Shown: one piece after another, positions 25,233 through 33,949 of the stretch | Layout of the letters: each line of letters begins with the position of its first letter | Numbering within the stretch: position 1 is the stretch's first letter | Origin: Caballeronia hypogeia | GTDB lineage: Bacteria; Pseudomonadota; Gammaproteobacteria; Burkholderiales; Burkholderiaceae | DNA: 59,814 nt | NCBI RefSeq assembly: GCF_001544875.2 | Contig: NZ_FCOA02000039.1 | Span: 1-59,814, forward strand | Direction of reading: 5' to 3' | Notes under the pieces: generated by a model | What the model was told of the DNA's origin: nothing | The model's input: the letters and a program-made list of their open reading frames with translations, nothing else | Databases searched by the model: none | Program-made: the position numbers and the translations under genes

Positions 25233-25505
25233 TTACGCAAGCGTCTCGCGCAAATCGGATCGCACCGCGCCGGCTTTTCCTGCGTCAACGATCATCTGTG
25301 TAACAACGTCGAGTTGCAACGAGGTTGCCTGTTCATCGACACCGAAGATCCGCATCACGGAAAGACCACGCAGTGCAGCGAACACAACCGCCGCGAAGTG
25401 CTCGGGTTGGGAATGCGTCTCGGCGATTTCCGGGAAGACGGCCCAACGAAGGGCGTCGAGCTCAGCGCGCCCGAAGCGAGCGAAGATCCGCTCGTAGCCA
25501 AGTCA
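25233..25505 (-). pseudogene. C-terminal remnant of a TetR/AcrR-type regulator
   Basis: On the minus strand the frame from 25502 to 25233 reads LGYERIFARFGRAELDALRW, then FPEIAETHSQPEHFAAVVFAALRGLSVMRIFG and a final IVDAGKAGAVRSDLRETLA before the stop. The helical pattern with an RGL segment is that of a TetR C-terminal ligand domain. An in-frame TGA immediately precedes it, and no HTH could be found upstream. The call is moderate because the C-terminal domains of this family are poorly conserved. Confidence 0.4.
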
Positions 25506-25877
25506 TGCGCCGATAACCTCAAAGTGCTTTAAAGGATGCGCGAGGAGCTTTCGCACGACGATGGCGTGAATGCGGCCGACGTCCGGACATCGTCCGCATT
25601 CGGCTCGAGCCAAAAACAGGTTTCGAGGGCTGCTCGAGAGACTACACATGTCGCTGGCTCCCCTTGCCGAAGCAGGGCGAAAGCGAGGGTGCTTTTTATC
25701 AGCCGAGACCTGTGGTTCTGGAGCGGGCAGTTTCATGCGGCGTGTAAGATCGAATGAGGCAGGCGTCGGCAGGCGATACATCGCGTGCCTTTCGTTGGTA
25801 ACGTAGGTGCTTTTCCCATACCTGATCATGGTGCGCCGCGGTCCTTACCGCGGCGAAGCCTGGAGGGCCGGGTAACG
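25506..25877. other. Intergenic region upstream of the TAXI-family gene
   Basis: About 370 bp. The left part may continue the decayed TetR gene (minus-strand reading KLLAHPLKHFEVIGA) but no HTH motif is legible. The right part leads into the next gene, whose ATG at 25878 follows GGAGGG. No promoter stood out. Confidence 0.4.
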
Positions 25878-27221
25878 ATGCCCAGACACAATCCAGCGCT
25901 GCAACGCAGCCAGAAAGCACCCATGACCCGGGCGAGGCGGCGCCTGCTGATCATCGGCTTGATCGCTCTGTTAGCCGCGTCCGGCTGGGTGATGACGATC
26001 GTGGTCGAACCCGCGTTCCAGCGCACCATCGTCATGACCAGCGGTGCGGACAACGGCATTTATCGCGGCTTTGCGGATCGCTATGAGCCCATCCTGAAGC
26101 GCGCGGGCATCAAACTCGATATCCGCGGTTCTTCCGGCTCGGTGGAAAATTACGAGCGGCTAAGGGACCCGAACAGCGCCTATGACGTCGGCTTCATCCA
26201 GTCGGGCACCACGAGCCCGAAAGAGACCGACAACCTGCAGACGATAGCGGCCGTGTCATATGAACCGATCTGGGTGTTCTATCGCGGCGACACGACGGTC
26301 GACCGCCTCTCGCAACTGCGCGGCAAGAAGATTTCAATGGGCGTGCCCGGCAGTGGCCTGCTCAACGTCGCGCAATCATTGCTCGGCTATAGCGGCATCA
26401 CGAGCCAGAATTCCACGCTGCTGCAAATGAATGCGCCCGCGGCTTATCAGGGGCTCGAAAGCGGGCAGATCGACGCGGCCTTCTTCATCGGCAGGCCCGA
26501 TGCCGACATGCAGAAAACACTGCTGACCAGCAGTCTGAAGTTGATGAGTTTCTCGCAGGCCGATGCACTGGTTCAGAAAATCCCGTCGCTTTCGAAAATC
26601 GTTCTACCGCGCGCATCGACGAGTGTCGCTGAAGATCTGCCGCGCACCGACGTCACGCTGCTCGCGGCGACGGCGCTGCTCGTATCGAAAGACACGATGC
26701 ATCCGGAGCTCATCTATCTGCTGCTCGACGCGGCGCGCATCGTCCACGGCCGCGAAGATTACTTCACGCAGCTCGGCACGTTTCCGAACACGCACACGGA
26801 CGAATTCCCGATCTCCGACGAAAGCGTTCGCTATTTCAAATCCGGCCAGCCGTTCCTGTACCGCAACCTGCCGTTCTGGCTCGCGAGTCTGATCGAACGA
26901 CGGCTCTTGATCCTCGTGCCGTTCGCGGCGCTCCTGATCGGTTTGGTTCAGGCATTGCCGCGCCTGCTCGAAGCGCGGATGAGAAAGCGGCTCGTGGTCT
27001 GGTATCGCGAGATCAAGGCACTGGAAGATGAAGTGTGGAACAGCAGCGAGCCGACCCGCTCTCAAATTGCGAAATGGAGCGATGAGATCGAAAACATCGA
27101 CGCGAACGCGAGCCGGATACGAATTCCGTATCGCTATTTTCAGGACGTGTACGCCCTCAAGCAGGCGATTGGCGTCGTCCGGGACCGGATAGCGCATGTT
27201 GCGCAGAGAGCGAAGGGGTAG
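25878..27221 (+). CDS. TAXI-family TRAP transporter solute-binding protein, membrane-anchored
   Basis: 447 residues. An uncleaved signal anchor (LLIIGLIALLAASGWVMTIV, about 23-42) leads into a TAXI solute-binding fold: IVMTSGADNGIYRGFADRYE, then VGFIQSGTT and GVPGSGLLNVAQSLLGYSGI, typical of this periplasmic family. A second membrane helix at about 342-362 (LLILVPFAALLIGLVQALP) is followed by a charged, helical cytoplasmic tail of about 85 residues. No TRAP permease genes are nearby. Orphan TAXI proteins with a C-terminal membrane part exist widely, and their role is unknown. I take the ATG at 25878 because of the strong ribosome-binding site. Confidence 0.85.
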   Translation: MPRHNPALQRSQKAPMTRARRRLLIIGLIALLAASGWVMTIVVEPAFQRTIVMTSGADNGIYRGFADRYEPILKRAGIKLDIRGSSGSVENYERLRDPNSAYDVGFIQSGTTSPKETDNLQTIAAVSYEPIWVFYRGDTTVDRLSQLRGKKISMGVPGSGLLNVAQSLLGYSGITSQNSTLLQMNAPAAYQGLESGQIDAAFFIGRPDADMQKTLLTSSLKLMSFSQADALVQKIPSLSKIVLPRASTSVAEDLPRTDVTLLAATALLVSKDTMHPELIYLLLDAARIVHGREDYFTQLGTFPNTHTDEFPISDESVRYFKSGQPFLYRNLPFWLASLIERRLLILVPFAALLIGLVQALPRLLEARMRKRLVVWYREIKALEDEVWNSSEPTRSQIAKWSDEIENIDANASRIRIPYRYFQDVYALKQAIGVVRDRIAHVAQRAKG

Positions 27222-27372
27222 CCGCGAGTCCGCGCACGCGCGATCTTTTGACGCCACGATACGACGCTGCCGAGAAGCGTCTTCAAGCGGACGGCCCGAC
27301 ACGTCGTTCCGGGATATCGATACGTAGATGCGGAGTCGCTTTCCGGCCGATCGAGCGTGGCATCGTGAATAT

Positions 27373-27406
27373 CGATGTCCCTTCCCGTACGGGCGAAGGG
27401 ACATCG
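27373..27406. terminator. Strong hairpin between convergent genes
   Basis: CGATGTCCCTTC (27373-27384) pairs perfectly with GAAGGGACATCG (27395-27406); the loop CCGTACGGGC itself contains a palindrome. It lies between the stop codon of the TAXI gene and that of the small minus-strand gene, as expected of a bidirectional terminator, though without a T-run on either side. Confidence 0.55.
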
Positions 27407-27428
27407 GCGATCAGAACGCAGAATCAGG

Positions 27429-27641
27429 TCAGATGATCATCGGACCTTTTATTCGTCCTTCCCAGATTGCGTTGTTGATGTCGAAATCGTCGACGGTTCC
27501 CTTACCGGGCCCCCCATCGACGGTAACGGCGACACTGCGGCCGCCGACGATACGCCGCATTTGCGCGGGCGTGAGCGTGGCTTCGTCGCTTTGCGCGAAC
27601 GGATCGTGCGGGATGTCAGCGATGACCAGGATGCGTTTCAT
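27429..27641 (-). CDS. Small peptide with double-glycine leader motif, unknown function
   Basis: 70 residues; the ATG at 27641 has AGGAG eight bases upstream. Residues 23-34 read LTPAQMRRIVGG, which fits the double-glycine leader consensus of secreted peptides and RiPP precursors: hydrophobic at -12, -7 and -4, Gly at -2 and -1. The predicted core (35-70) is RSVAVTVDGGPGKGTVDDFD plus INNAIWEGRIKGPMII, with no cysteine, few hydroxyl residues and a Gly-rich start. No modification enzyme, C39 peptidase or exporter gene is next to it. It may equally be an ordinary small cytoplasmic protein. A strong hairpin follows it. Confidence 0.6.
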   Translation of the reverse strand: MKRILVIADIPHDPFAQSDEATLTPAQMRRIVGGRSVAVTVDGGPGKGTVDDFDINNAIWEGRIKGPMII

Positions 27642-27977
27642 GATGTTTCTCCTGCTACACAAGTGCGAAGAGGTCTTGAGATCTGAATGAGCACGGCACA
27701 TGCTCGCTTCGATTTTTGCAAGGGCCATGCCAATATCCGGAAGCGCATGCATGAATACGCCGGACCCTTGATTCCCGGGCCTGCGCGCATGTTCGGCACG
27801 CGTCCGCCCCCATCTCGACAGCCTGTGTGTTGGATGCCCGCGAACAACCAGGCACCGCTGCTGTTCGCGCGGAACATGCACAGCGCGGCGAGTGATGCCG
27901 CGCTGTGCCGCAGCCAGTGACGGAAGCATTTCCCGGCCTGCTCGGCGCGATGCGCCGGGGCTGAGATGAAATCCACG
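27642..27977. other. Intergenic region upstream of the small peptide gene
   Basis: 336 bp between the MFS stop codon and the start of the small minus-strand gene. The open frames here do not resemble known proteins. It should hold the small gene's promoter and the end of the long Rieske operon transcript; no clear hairpin or -10/-35 pair was found. Confidence 0.4.
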
Positions 27978-29405
27978 TCAGGCTTCGAGCTGCTCCAGCA
28001 CCTTGCCTTTCGTCTCGATGCCCATGAAGTGCACCGCGACGGCCGCTACGACGGGCACCACAGCGAGCGCATAGAACGCGATGTTCATGTTCCCGCCCAT
28101 CAACGTCTTGCCTACGAGCGCCGGCGCGAAGATCGCCGCGATCTTGAGCCATGCGCCGCCGAGGCCGCATCCGAACGCGCGGATGCTCGTCGGATACAAC
28201 TCGGGCGTATAGACATACGCGGTGATGAACCCGCACGCCATGAAGCCGAGCGCGAGCGCGCAGAATGCCGCAACCACATACACCGACTGCGTGACGAACA
28301 CGCCGGCACACACGAGCGACACCGCGCACAGCACGAACGACCAGTTGATGACCGGCTTGCGCCCGATCTTGTCGACGATCAACGCACACGTAAGCGAGCC
28401 GAGCACGCCGAGCACGGATGCCGCGACCGCGAGATTCAGCGCGAGCTGCAAGGGCGCGTGATAGACGGTCTGGTAGATCGTCGGGAGCCACGTCGAGAGG
28501 CCGTACTGAAGCACGCCGCACGTCATCCACAGAAGTGCGACCGCGACCGTGCGCTTGATATAAGCCGGTCCGATCAGATCGAGACGACGGCGTTTCGGAT
28601 GACGGCTCGCCATCTCTTCGAACTCGGCGAGATTGCCGAGCGGCGGCAACGGTTGCTTCACGGTCGCTTCGAACGCGGCGAGGGCATTGCCTGCTTCGTT
28701 CATGCGGCCGCGTTCGCCGAGCCAGCGCGGCGACTCCGGCACCAGCGTGCGCAGCAGAAAGAACAGCACCAGCGGAATGCCGCCGATGAAGTACATCGCT
28801 TCCCAGCCGAAGCGCGGCACGATCCACGCGCCGAGCGCATTCGATGCGAGCAGGCCGATGGGAAACACGATCTCGTAGAGCAGCACGAAGCGGCCGCGTC
28901 CATGCGCACGCGTGATCTCGTTGATGTAGGTCGCCGCAACGGGCAACTCGCCGCCGAGCCCGAGCCCCTGCACGATCCGCAACGCGACGAACACCGCGAA
29001 CGATGGCGCGAAGCCGCACGCGATGCTCGTCAACCCGATGATGCCCGAGCTCCACGCGATCGAGCGCACGCGCCCGAAGCGTTCCGCGAGCGACGGGAAC
29101 AGGAACGCGCCGATCAACTGCCCGATGGAGCCCGACGCGATCAGAAAGCCGACCTGACCGGGCGTCAGCCCCCACTTCTGGATGAGCAGCGGCAGCGTCG
29201 CCGCGATGACGATGACATCGAAGCCATCGAAGAAGGTCGCCGCGCCGATCAGGATACGGGCACGCACCTGCATCGCGTTGGCGGGCAGCCGCTCGATGCG
29301 CGCGATGATCGATCCCTTCGTGACCGCGTGAGCGGCGGTGGCCGCGTCGGCGACTGGTGTAGCGGTGCCGCCGTGTCCGGCTATCGTATTGCCCATGCTC
29401 CTCAT
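27978..29405 (-). CDS. MFS transporter (AAHS/metabolite:H+ symporter type)
   Basis: 475 residues with about 12 helices. Helix 1 reads ILIGAATFFDGFDVIVIAATLP, with the D-G-x-D motif typical of aromatic-acid:proton symporters (PcaK/BenK-like). The loop 2-3 motif is LAERFGRVRSIAWSS, and ALRIVQGLGLGGELPVAATYINEI carries the helix 4 GELP pattern; ESPRWLGERGR ends the first half. Start chosen at 29405 with GGAG five bases upstream. It is the last gene of the 14-gene Rieske oxygenase operon (19-bp gap) and is the probable inner-membrane importer of the aromatic substrate. Confidence 0.88.
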   Translation of the reverse strand: MRSMGNTIAGHGGTATPVADAATAAHAVTKGSIIARIERLPANAMQVRARILIGAATFFDGFDVIVIAATLPLLIQKWGLTPGQVGFLIASGSIGQLIGAFLFPSLAERFGRVRSIAWSSGIIGLTSIACGFAPSFAVFVALRIVQGLGLGGELPVAATYINEITRAHGRGRFVLLYEIVFPIGLLASNALGAWIVPRFGWEAMYFIGGIPLVLFFLLRTLVPESPRWLGERGRMNEAGNALAAFEATVKQPLPPLGNLAEFEEMASRHPKRRRLDLIGPAYIKRTVAVALLWMTCGVLQYGLSTWLPTIYQTVYHAPLQLALNLAVAASVLGVLGSLTCALIVDKIGRKPVINWSFVLCAVSLVCAGVFVTQSVYVVAAFCALALGFMACGFITAYVYTPELYPTSIRAFGCGLGGAWLKIAAIFAPALVGKTLMGGNMNIAFYALAVVPVVAAVAVHFMGIETKGKVLEQLEA

Positions 29406-29424
29406 GCCTGCTCCCGTCTGTATG

Positions 29425-30642
29425 TTATGCGAGTGCTTTCGCCGTATCGGCAAGCGCTGCGATGTCGACCGCGCGCCCCTGGCTCATCCATTTCTTCGCG
29501 ACTTTCAGATCACGCGTTGCGTTGATCGCGATGACACCGCGCAACGCAGCGCCATCGAAGAAGAACAGCGACGCGCGACGCGCCTCCAGATCGCCGCGCA
29601 CCACCGGCGTCGCGCCCGGCGGAATGTCGCCGAGAATCTGAAGGTTCACGTCGTACTGATCGGACCAGAACCACGGAATCTCCGCATAGGGCGCGCGCAC
29701 GCCGAGGACCGCGCGCGCGGTGGCGATCGCCTGGTTCTGCGCGTTCGCCCACGATTCGAGACGCACTCGCCGCTTCAGCCACGCATTCGGATGATTGGCG
29801 ACATCGCCGCAGGCGAACACGCGCTCATCGCCGGTCGCGCCGAATTCATCGACGACGATGCCGTCGTTCACTTCGATGCCCGCGCGTTCCGCGATCGCCG
29901 TATGCGGCGTGAGACCGATGCCCGCGACCGCGAAGTCCGCGTCGAGCGTCGTGCCGTCCGCGAGTTGCGCCCGCACGCCGTTGCCGAAATCTTCGAGCGA
30001 AACAAGCGATGCTTCGAGACGCACATCGACACCGTTATCGCGGTGAAGCTTCAGCAGAAAGCCGGACACGCTCTCGGGCACCGAACGACCGCACAGACGC
30101 GACGCGCCTTCGATCACCGTTACGTCGACGCCGAGCTTCTTCGCGGTCGCCGCGACTTCGAGGCCGATCCATCCGCCACCGATCACGAGCAGCCGCCTGC
30201 TATGGCTTTCACGAAGGCGCTTGCCGATGTGAACCGCATCGTCGAGCGTGCGCAGGTAAGCGAGATGCGAGGTCTTCACCATCGCGTCCGGCAGACGCCG
30301 CGCGGCACCGCCCGTCGCGATGACGAGCCGGTCATACTGCACTTCGCGGCCGCTCACGGTACGCACGATCCGCGCTTCGCGATCGATCGATGCCGCGCAT
30401 TCCGGCTGCCACGCTTCGACATTCAGTTCGGCGAACGCATCGTGATCGACGAGACGCACGGTATCGATATCCGCTTCGCCCGCGAGCACGGCCTTCGACA
30501 GAGGCGGGCGCTCATAAGGGAGATGGATCTCATCGGCGATCATCACGAGCCGCCCGTCGAAGCCTTCCTTGCGCAAGGTCTTGACGATCCATCCGGCAGC
30601 CTGTCCGCCGCCGATCACCACGACTGTTTGAACATCAGCCAT
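29425..30642 (-). CDS. FAD-dependent ferredoxin reductase (BphA4/ThcD type)
   Basis: 405 residues. Two dinucleotide-binding motifs are present: FAD site VVVIGGGQAAGWIVKTLR (about 7-24) and NAD site LLVIGGGWIGLEVAATA (about 151-167). The family's LPYERPPLSK (41-50) and DVNLQILGD in the C-terminal part are also present. This class passes electrons from NADH to a small Rieske or [2Fe-2S] ferredoxin; here the partners are the ferredoxin at 40839-41156 and the oxygenase at 39450-40511, giving a three-component system. The start overlaps the stop of the dioxygenase gene by 8 bp, showing translational coupling. Confidence 0.92.
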   Translation of the reverse strand: MADVQTVVVIGGGQAAGWIVKTLRKEGFDGRLVMIADEIHLPYERPPLSKAVLAGEADIDTVRLVDHDAFAELNVEAWQPECAASIDREARIVRTVSGREVQYDRLVIATGGAARRLPDAMVKTSHLAYLRTLDDAVHIGKRLRESHSRRLLVIGGGWIGLEVAATAKKLGVDVTVIEGASRLCGRSVPESVSGFLLKLHRDNGVDVRLEASLVSLEDFGNGVRAQLADGTTLDADFAVAGIGLTPHTAIAERAGIEVNDGIVVDEFGATGDERVFACGDVANHPNAWLKRRVRLESWANAQNQAIATARAVLGVRAPYAEIPWFWSDQYDVNLQILGDIPPGATPVVRGDLEARRASLFFFDGAALRGVIAINATRDLKVAKKWMSQGRAVDIAALADTAKALA

Positions 30643-31603
30643 TTTTCCGCTCCGTCATGAACTTGCCTTCCGGCGCTTTCGCGTCTTTCTGGCGGCGCGT
30701 GTTGCCATCGAGACCGCCATCGACGGCCCATTCGGCGAACACGGTCGGACCCGGTTCGAATTCGCGCGGCTGCCACTCGGGCGTGAGCACGTCTTCATCG
30801 GCGTAATACTCGATAAGGCCGCCCGCCGGATTCCTGAAGTACCAGAAGTACGCCGACGAAACGGGATGGCGTCCCGGTCCGAGTTGCGTGGTCCAGCCGC
30901 ATCGGCTGATGTGCAGACCGCCGCCGAACACTTCGTGGATATCGCGCACGGTGAACGCGACGTGATTCAAACCGCGCTTGCCATCGGGCAGTTGCAGGAG
31001 AAACAGATCGTGATGCCCGCCGTGCGGCGCGCAGCGCATGAACGCGCCGCGTCCCGGATAGCGGTCCGAGGTCTCGAAGCCGAGCAGCTCGTGATAGAAC
31101 TTCTCCTGCTCCGCGACGCAGTTCGTGAAGAACACGACATGGCCCACCTCCACCGGCTCCGCGCGTTCATAGACCGGGCTCGGCGTATCGACGCGCAAGG
31201 TTTGCCCCCACACGTTCGAAGGCGATCCCTTCACGTCGATGTCGCGCTTCTTCGTCACTTCGACACGAATCGCCATGCCGTTCGGATCGATGCAACCGAC
31301 TGCTTCATCGGTTTCGTAATGGCCGGGCTGGCCCGCGAAGCGTCCGCGCAACTCATCGAGTTCGGCGCGTGTCGCGACAGCCCATGTCACTTCGCGCAAC
31401 GTCGGACCGCCTTCGAAGGCGGGCGGCAGCGCCGGATCGCTCGCGAGCGCGAGCAGCACTTCGCAGCCGTTGAGTGTTTCGAAACGCGCGCGCGTCTCGT
31501 CGTGCGCGACTTCCTTCAGACCCCAGTCGGCGAAAAATCGCCGGCAGGTGTCGAGGTCCGTCACGCCATAGGTGATTCGTTCAATACCGAGAATCGTCAT
31601 CAC
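30635..31603 (-). CDS. VOC-family extradiol ring-cleavage dioxygenase
   Basis: 322 residues, two vicinal-oxygen-chelate modules as in 2,3-dihydroxybiphenyl 1,2-dioxygenase (about 290-300). The 2-His-1-Glu iron site can be placed in the C-terminal module: His155 (EVGHVVFFT), His214 (GLNHVAFTVRD) and Glu265 (GLIEYYADED). ILGIERITYGVTDLDTCRRF begins the first module. The enzyme would open a catechol ring next to the hydroxyls, after the Rieske oxygenase and dehydrogenase have made the catechol. About 30 extra C-terminal residues beyond the usual end are charged and Lys-rich. The substrate is not recognisable. Confidence 0.87.
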   Translation of the reverse strand: MMTILGIERITYGVTDLDTCRRFFADWGLKEVAHDETRARFETLNGCEVLLALASDPALPPAFEGGPTLREVTWAVATRAELDELRGRFAGQPGHYETDEAVGCIDPNGMAIRVEVTKKRDIDVKGSPSNVWGQTLRVDTPSPVYERAEPVEVGHVVFFTNCVAEQEKFYHELLGFETSDRYPGRGAFMRCAPHGGHHDLFLLQLPDGKRGLNHVAFTVRDIHEVFGGGLHISRCGWTTQLGPGRHPVSSAYFWYFRNPAGGLIEYYADEDVLTPEWQPREFEPGPTVFAEWAVDGGLDGNTRRQKDAKAPEGKFMTERKNG

Positions 31604-31618
31604 TGCCTCGTCTTTAGC

Positions 31619-33109
31619 TCAGTTCGCCCACGGCAGCGGGGCATCGTTCAAGCCCCAGTACAGGCTCTTCTGCTGCATGTATTCGCGCAGACCGAGACGG
31701 CCTTTCTCGCGTCCCATGCCGCTGTCCTTCCAGCCGCCGAAAGGCGTCGAAATCGAAAATTGCTTGTAGGTGTTGATCCAGACCGTGCCCGTATTCAGCG
31801 CGCGCGCGACGTTCCATGCGCGCTTGTAGTCGCGCGTCCAGATGCCCGCCGCGAGGCCGAACACGCTGTCGTTCGCCTGTTGCATCAGTGCGGCTTCATC
31901 GTCGAAGGGAAGGGCGGCGAGCACCGGGCCGAAGATTTCTTCCTGGCACATGCGTGCGTCGTTCGTGAGGCCTTCGATGATCGTCGGCAGATAGAAGAAG
32001 CCCTTTTCGCGGCCATCGCCGGTGGGACGTTCGCCGCCGCACAACAGCGTGCCGCCTTCTTCGAGACCGAGCGCGACATAGCGCTCGATGCTTTCGCGAT
32101 GATGTCCCGTGATGAGCGGACCCATCTGGGTGTTATCGCGCGTGGGATCGCCGACACGCAACTTGCGCGCGCCATCGACGAGGCGCGCCATGAACTCGCC
32201 ATACACCTTGCGCTCGACGAAGAGACGCGATCCCGCGATGCACGATTCCCCCGACGAACTGAAGATGCCGTACAGCACGCCGTTCACCGCATGATCGAGA
32301 TCGGCATCGGCATACACGATGGTCGGCGACTTGCCGCCGAGTTCGAGCGAGACCGGCATCAGCTTTTCCGCTGCGAGACGCGCGATGCCGCGGCCCACTT
32401 CCGTGCCCCCCGTGAATGCGACCTTCTTCACGAGCGGATGACGCACGAGCGCATCGCCGATCACGGAGCCTTTGCCCGGCAGCACGCTCACGACGCCTTT
32501 CGGCACGCCCGCTTCCTCGCAGATGCGCGCCAGCGCGAGCGATGCGAGCGGCGTCACTTCAGCGGGCTTCAACACCACAGCGTTGCCGGCCGCGAGCGCG
32601 GGCGCGAGCTTTTGCGCATCGGAGGCGATCGGCGAGTTCCACGGCGTGATGGCCGCGACGACGCCGAGCGGCTCGTGCACGCTCATCGTCAGATAGTCGC
32701 CGCGCGAGGGTGTGAGTGCTTCTTCGAGCGTTTCGAGGCACGATGCGAAATAGCGGAACGTATTGGCCGCGCTCGCCACGAGTGCGCGCGTTTCGCTGAT
32801 CGGCTTGCCGTTGTCGCGTCGCTGCAAGTGCGCGAGCGCTTCGTGGCGCGCTTCAATCAGATTGGCAATGCGATGGAGGATTGCCGCGCGCTGATGCGGT
32901 TTCAGGCCGGCCCAGTCGGCCTTTCTGAAAGCGCGATCCGCGATCTCGACGGCTTCGCGCGCATCGTCGGCGTTCGCCGTGCTGATTTCCGCGTTGACGC
33001 TTTGATCGGCGGGATAGAGGCTCGTATACGGATTGCCGCGCCCTTTGCGCCATTCGCCGCCGAGATAGATATCGCCGGACGTCACGAGCGAAGTGTCGGG
33101 ATGATTCAT
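31619..33109 (-). CDS. NAD(P)-dependent aldehyde dehydrogenase
   Basis: 496 residues, the full family length. Catalytic Cys290 is in FSSSGESCIAGSRLF, the general base Glu256 in VSLELGGKSP, and the cofactor-binding AITPWNSP and GSVIGDALVRHP segments are in place. It most resembles the betaine-aldehyde / hydroxymuconic-semialdehyde group. In the operon it could oxidise an aldehyde released by the ThDP-dependent decarboxylase-like enzyme or a ring-cleavage semialdehyde (inference). The gap to the neighbouring genes is 15 bp on each side. Confidence 0.93.
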   Translation of the reverse strand: MNHPDTSLVTSGDIYLGGEWRKGRGNPYTSLYPADQSVNAEISTANADDAREAVEIADRAFRKADWAGLKPHQRAAILHRIANLIEARHEALAHLQRRDNGKPISETRALVASAANTFRYFASCLETLEEALTPSRGDYLTMSVHEPLGVVAAITPWNSPIASDAQKLAPALAAGNAVVLKPAEVTPLASLALARICEEAGVPKGVVSVLPGKGSVIGDALVRHPLVKKVAFTGGTEVGRGIARLAAEKLMPVSLELGGKSPTIVYADADLDHAVNGVLYGIFSSSGESCIAGSRLFVERKVYGEFMARLVDGARKLRVGDPTRDNTQMGPLITGHHRESIERYVALGLEEGGTLLCGGERPTGDGREKGFFYLPTIIEGLTNDARMCQEEIFGPVLAALPFDDEAALMQQANDSVFGLAAGIWTRDYKRAWNVARALNTGTVWINTYKQFSISTPFGGWKDSGMGREKGRLGLREYMQQKSLYWGLNDAPLPWAN

Positions 33110-33124
33110 CGTTGCAAAAACTCC

Positions 33125-33949
33125 TTAGATGACGCAGCGCGCGGCGCGATTCTTCAGCGCGCGGATCGCGCTGAACGCGGTGAGCGCGGATGTCTTGGGA
33201 TTCGACGGCAACGGCTTGCCGCACATTTCGAGCGACATCTCGCCGAACGCGCCGCGCGCGACGATGCGATGCACGTTGCGCTCGACGGCCGGATCGGCGA
33301 TCAGGCGCACGCGCGTGCCGTCGAGACCGAGGCCCGCCAGCGCGATGGTCGCCGCGACGTTCGCGTTCTTCGGATAGAGCCGCGCGGCATCGCGCGCCGT
33401 GCCTTCGAAGATGACCTTTTCTTCGGTCAGCGAGTTCAGATCGCAGACGCCTTCCGCGGGCGTGCCGAGCCAGCCGAGCGGGGGCTTGCGGCCGGTGTAC
33501 TGCACCTCGTCGAGGCCGCCTTCCTTCGCGGCGGCGAGCGCATCGACGCCGCCGATCGCGCCTGAGAGCAGCGTGATCGTGGCCGCGCCTTCATCGGCGG
33601 CATTCGAAAGCGCGTCGAGCAGCCCGGCTTCCGACAGCGCGCCGATCGACGCCACCGCGCAATCCGTGCCCGACTTGAGCAGCGGCACGACGTGGTCGAC
33701 GAGCGCCGCGTGGCCCGCGCATTCGAGCGCGAACTCCGGGTGACTGGCGAGCGCACCGACGTGCGACACGACATCGACGTTGTCGCCTAGCACCGAGCGC
33801 ACGTGATCGCGATCATGTTCCGGCACGATCACATGCGAGATGCGCACGTGCGGATCGTGGTCGAGCGCGCTGAAGACCGCGCGCCCGATCGCGCCGAAGC
33901 CGATCATCGCGATGTCGATCGCGTGATTCGCATGACGGGGATCACGCAT
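33125..33949 (-). CDS. Aspartate dehydrogenase-like protein (NadX family)
   Basis: 274 residues. The N-terminal Rossmann motif is IAMIGFGAIGRAVFSAL (about 13-29). The middle contains ECAGHAALVDHVVPLLKSG, the end carries RNVHRIVARGAFGEMSLE with the family's histidine, and KPLPSNPKTSALTAFSAIRAL matches L-aspartate dehydrogenases closely. The family reversibly deaminates aspartate to iminoaspartate/oxaloacetate with NAD(P). Its place in a ring-degradation operon suggests either a nitrogen-containing intermediate or reassimilation of ammonia. The start overlaps the end of the ThDP-enzyme gene by 8 bp. Confidence 0.87.
   Translation of the reverse strand: MRDPRHANHAIDIAMIGFGAIGRAVFSALDHDPHVRISHVIVPEHDRDHVRSVLGDNVDVVSHVGALASHPEFALECAGHAALVDHVVPLLKSGTDCAVASIGALSEAGLLDALSNAADEGAATITLLSGAIGGVDALAAAKEGGLDEVQYTGRKPPLGWLGTPAEGVCDLNSLTEEKVIFEGTARDAARLYPKNANVAATIALAGLGLDGTRVRLIADPAVERNVHRIVARGAFGEMSLEMCGKPLPSNPKTSALTAFSAIRALKNRAARCVI

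Noticed and set aside
27966..29525. 519-codon plus-strand and 506-codon minus-strand alternative frames over the MFS gene
   Set aside because: Both lack hydrophobic segments or motifs; the frame 27978-29405 gives a complete MFS protein.
30866..33565. 899-codon open frame on the plus strand through the Rieske operon
   Set aside because: Opposite the extradiol dioxygenase, aldehyde dehydrogenase and NadX genes; composition (Arg, Ala, His, Phe runs) is typical of a third-position GC shadow.
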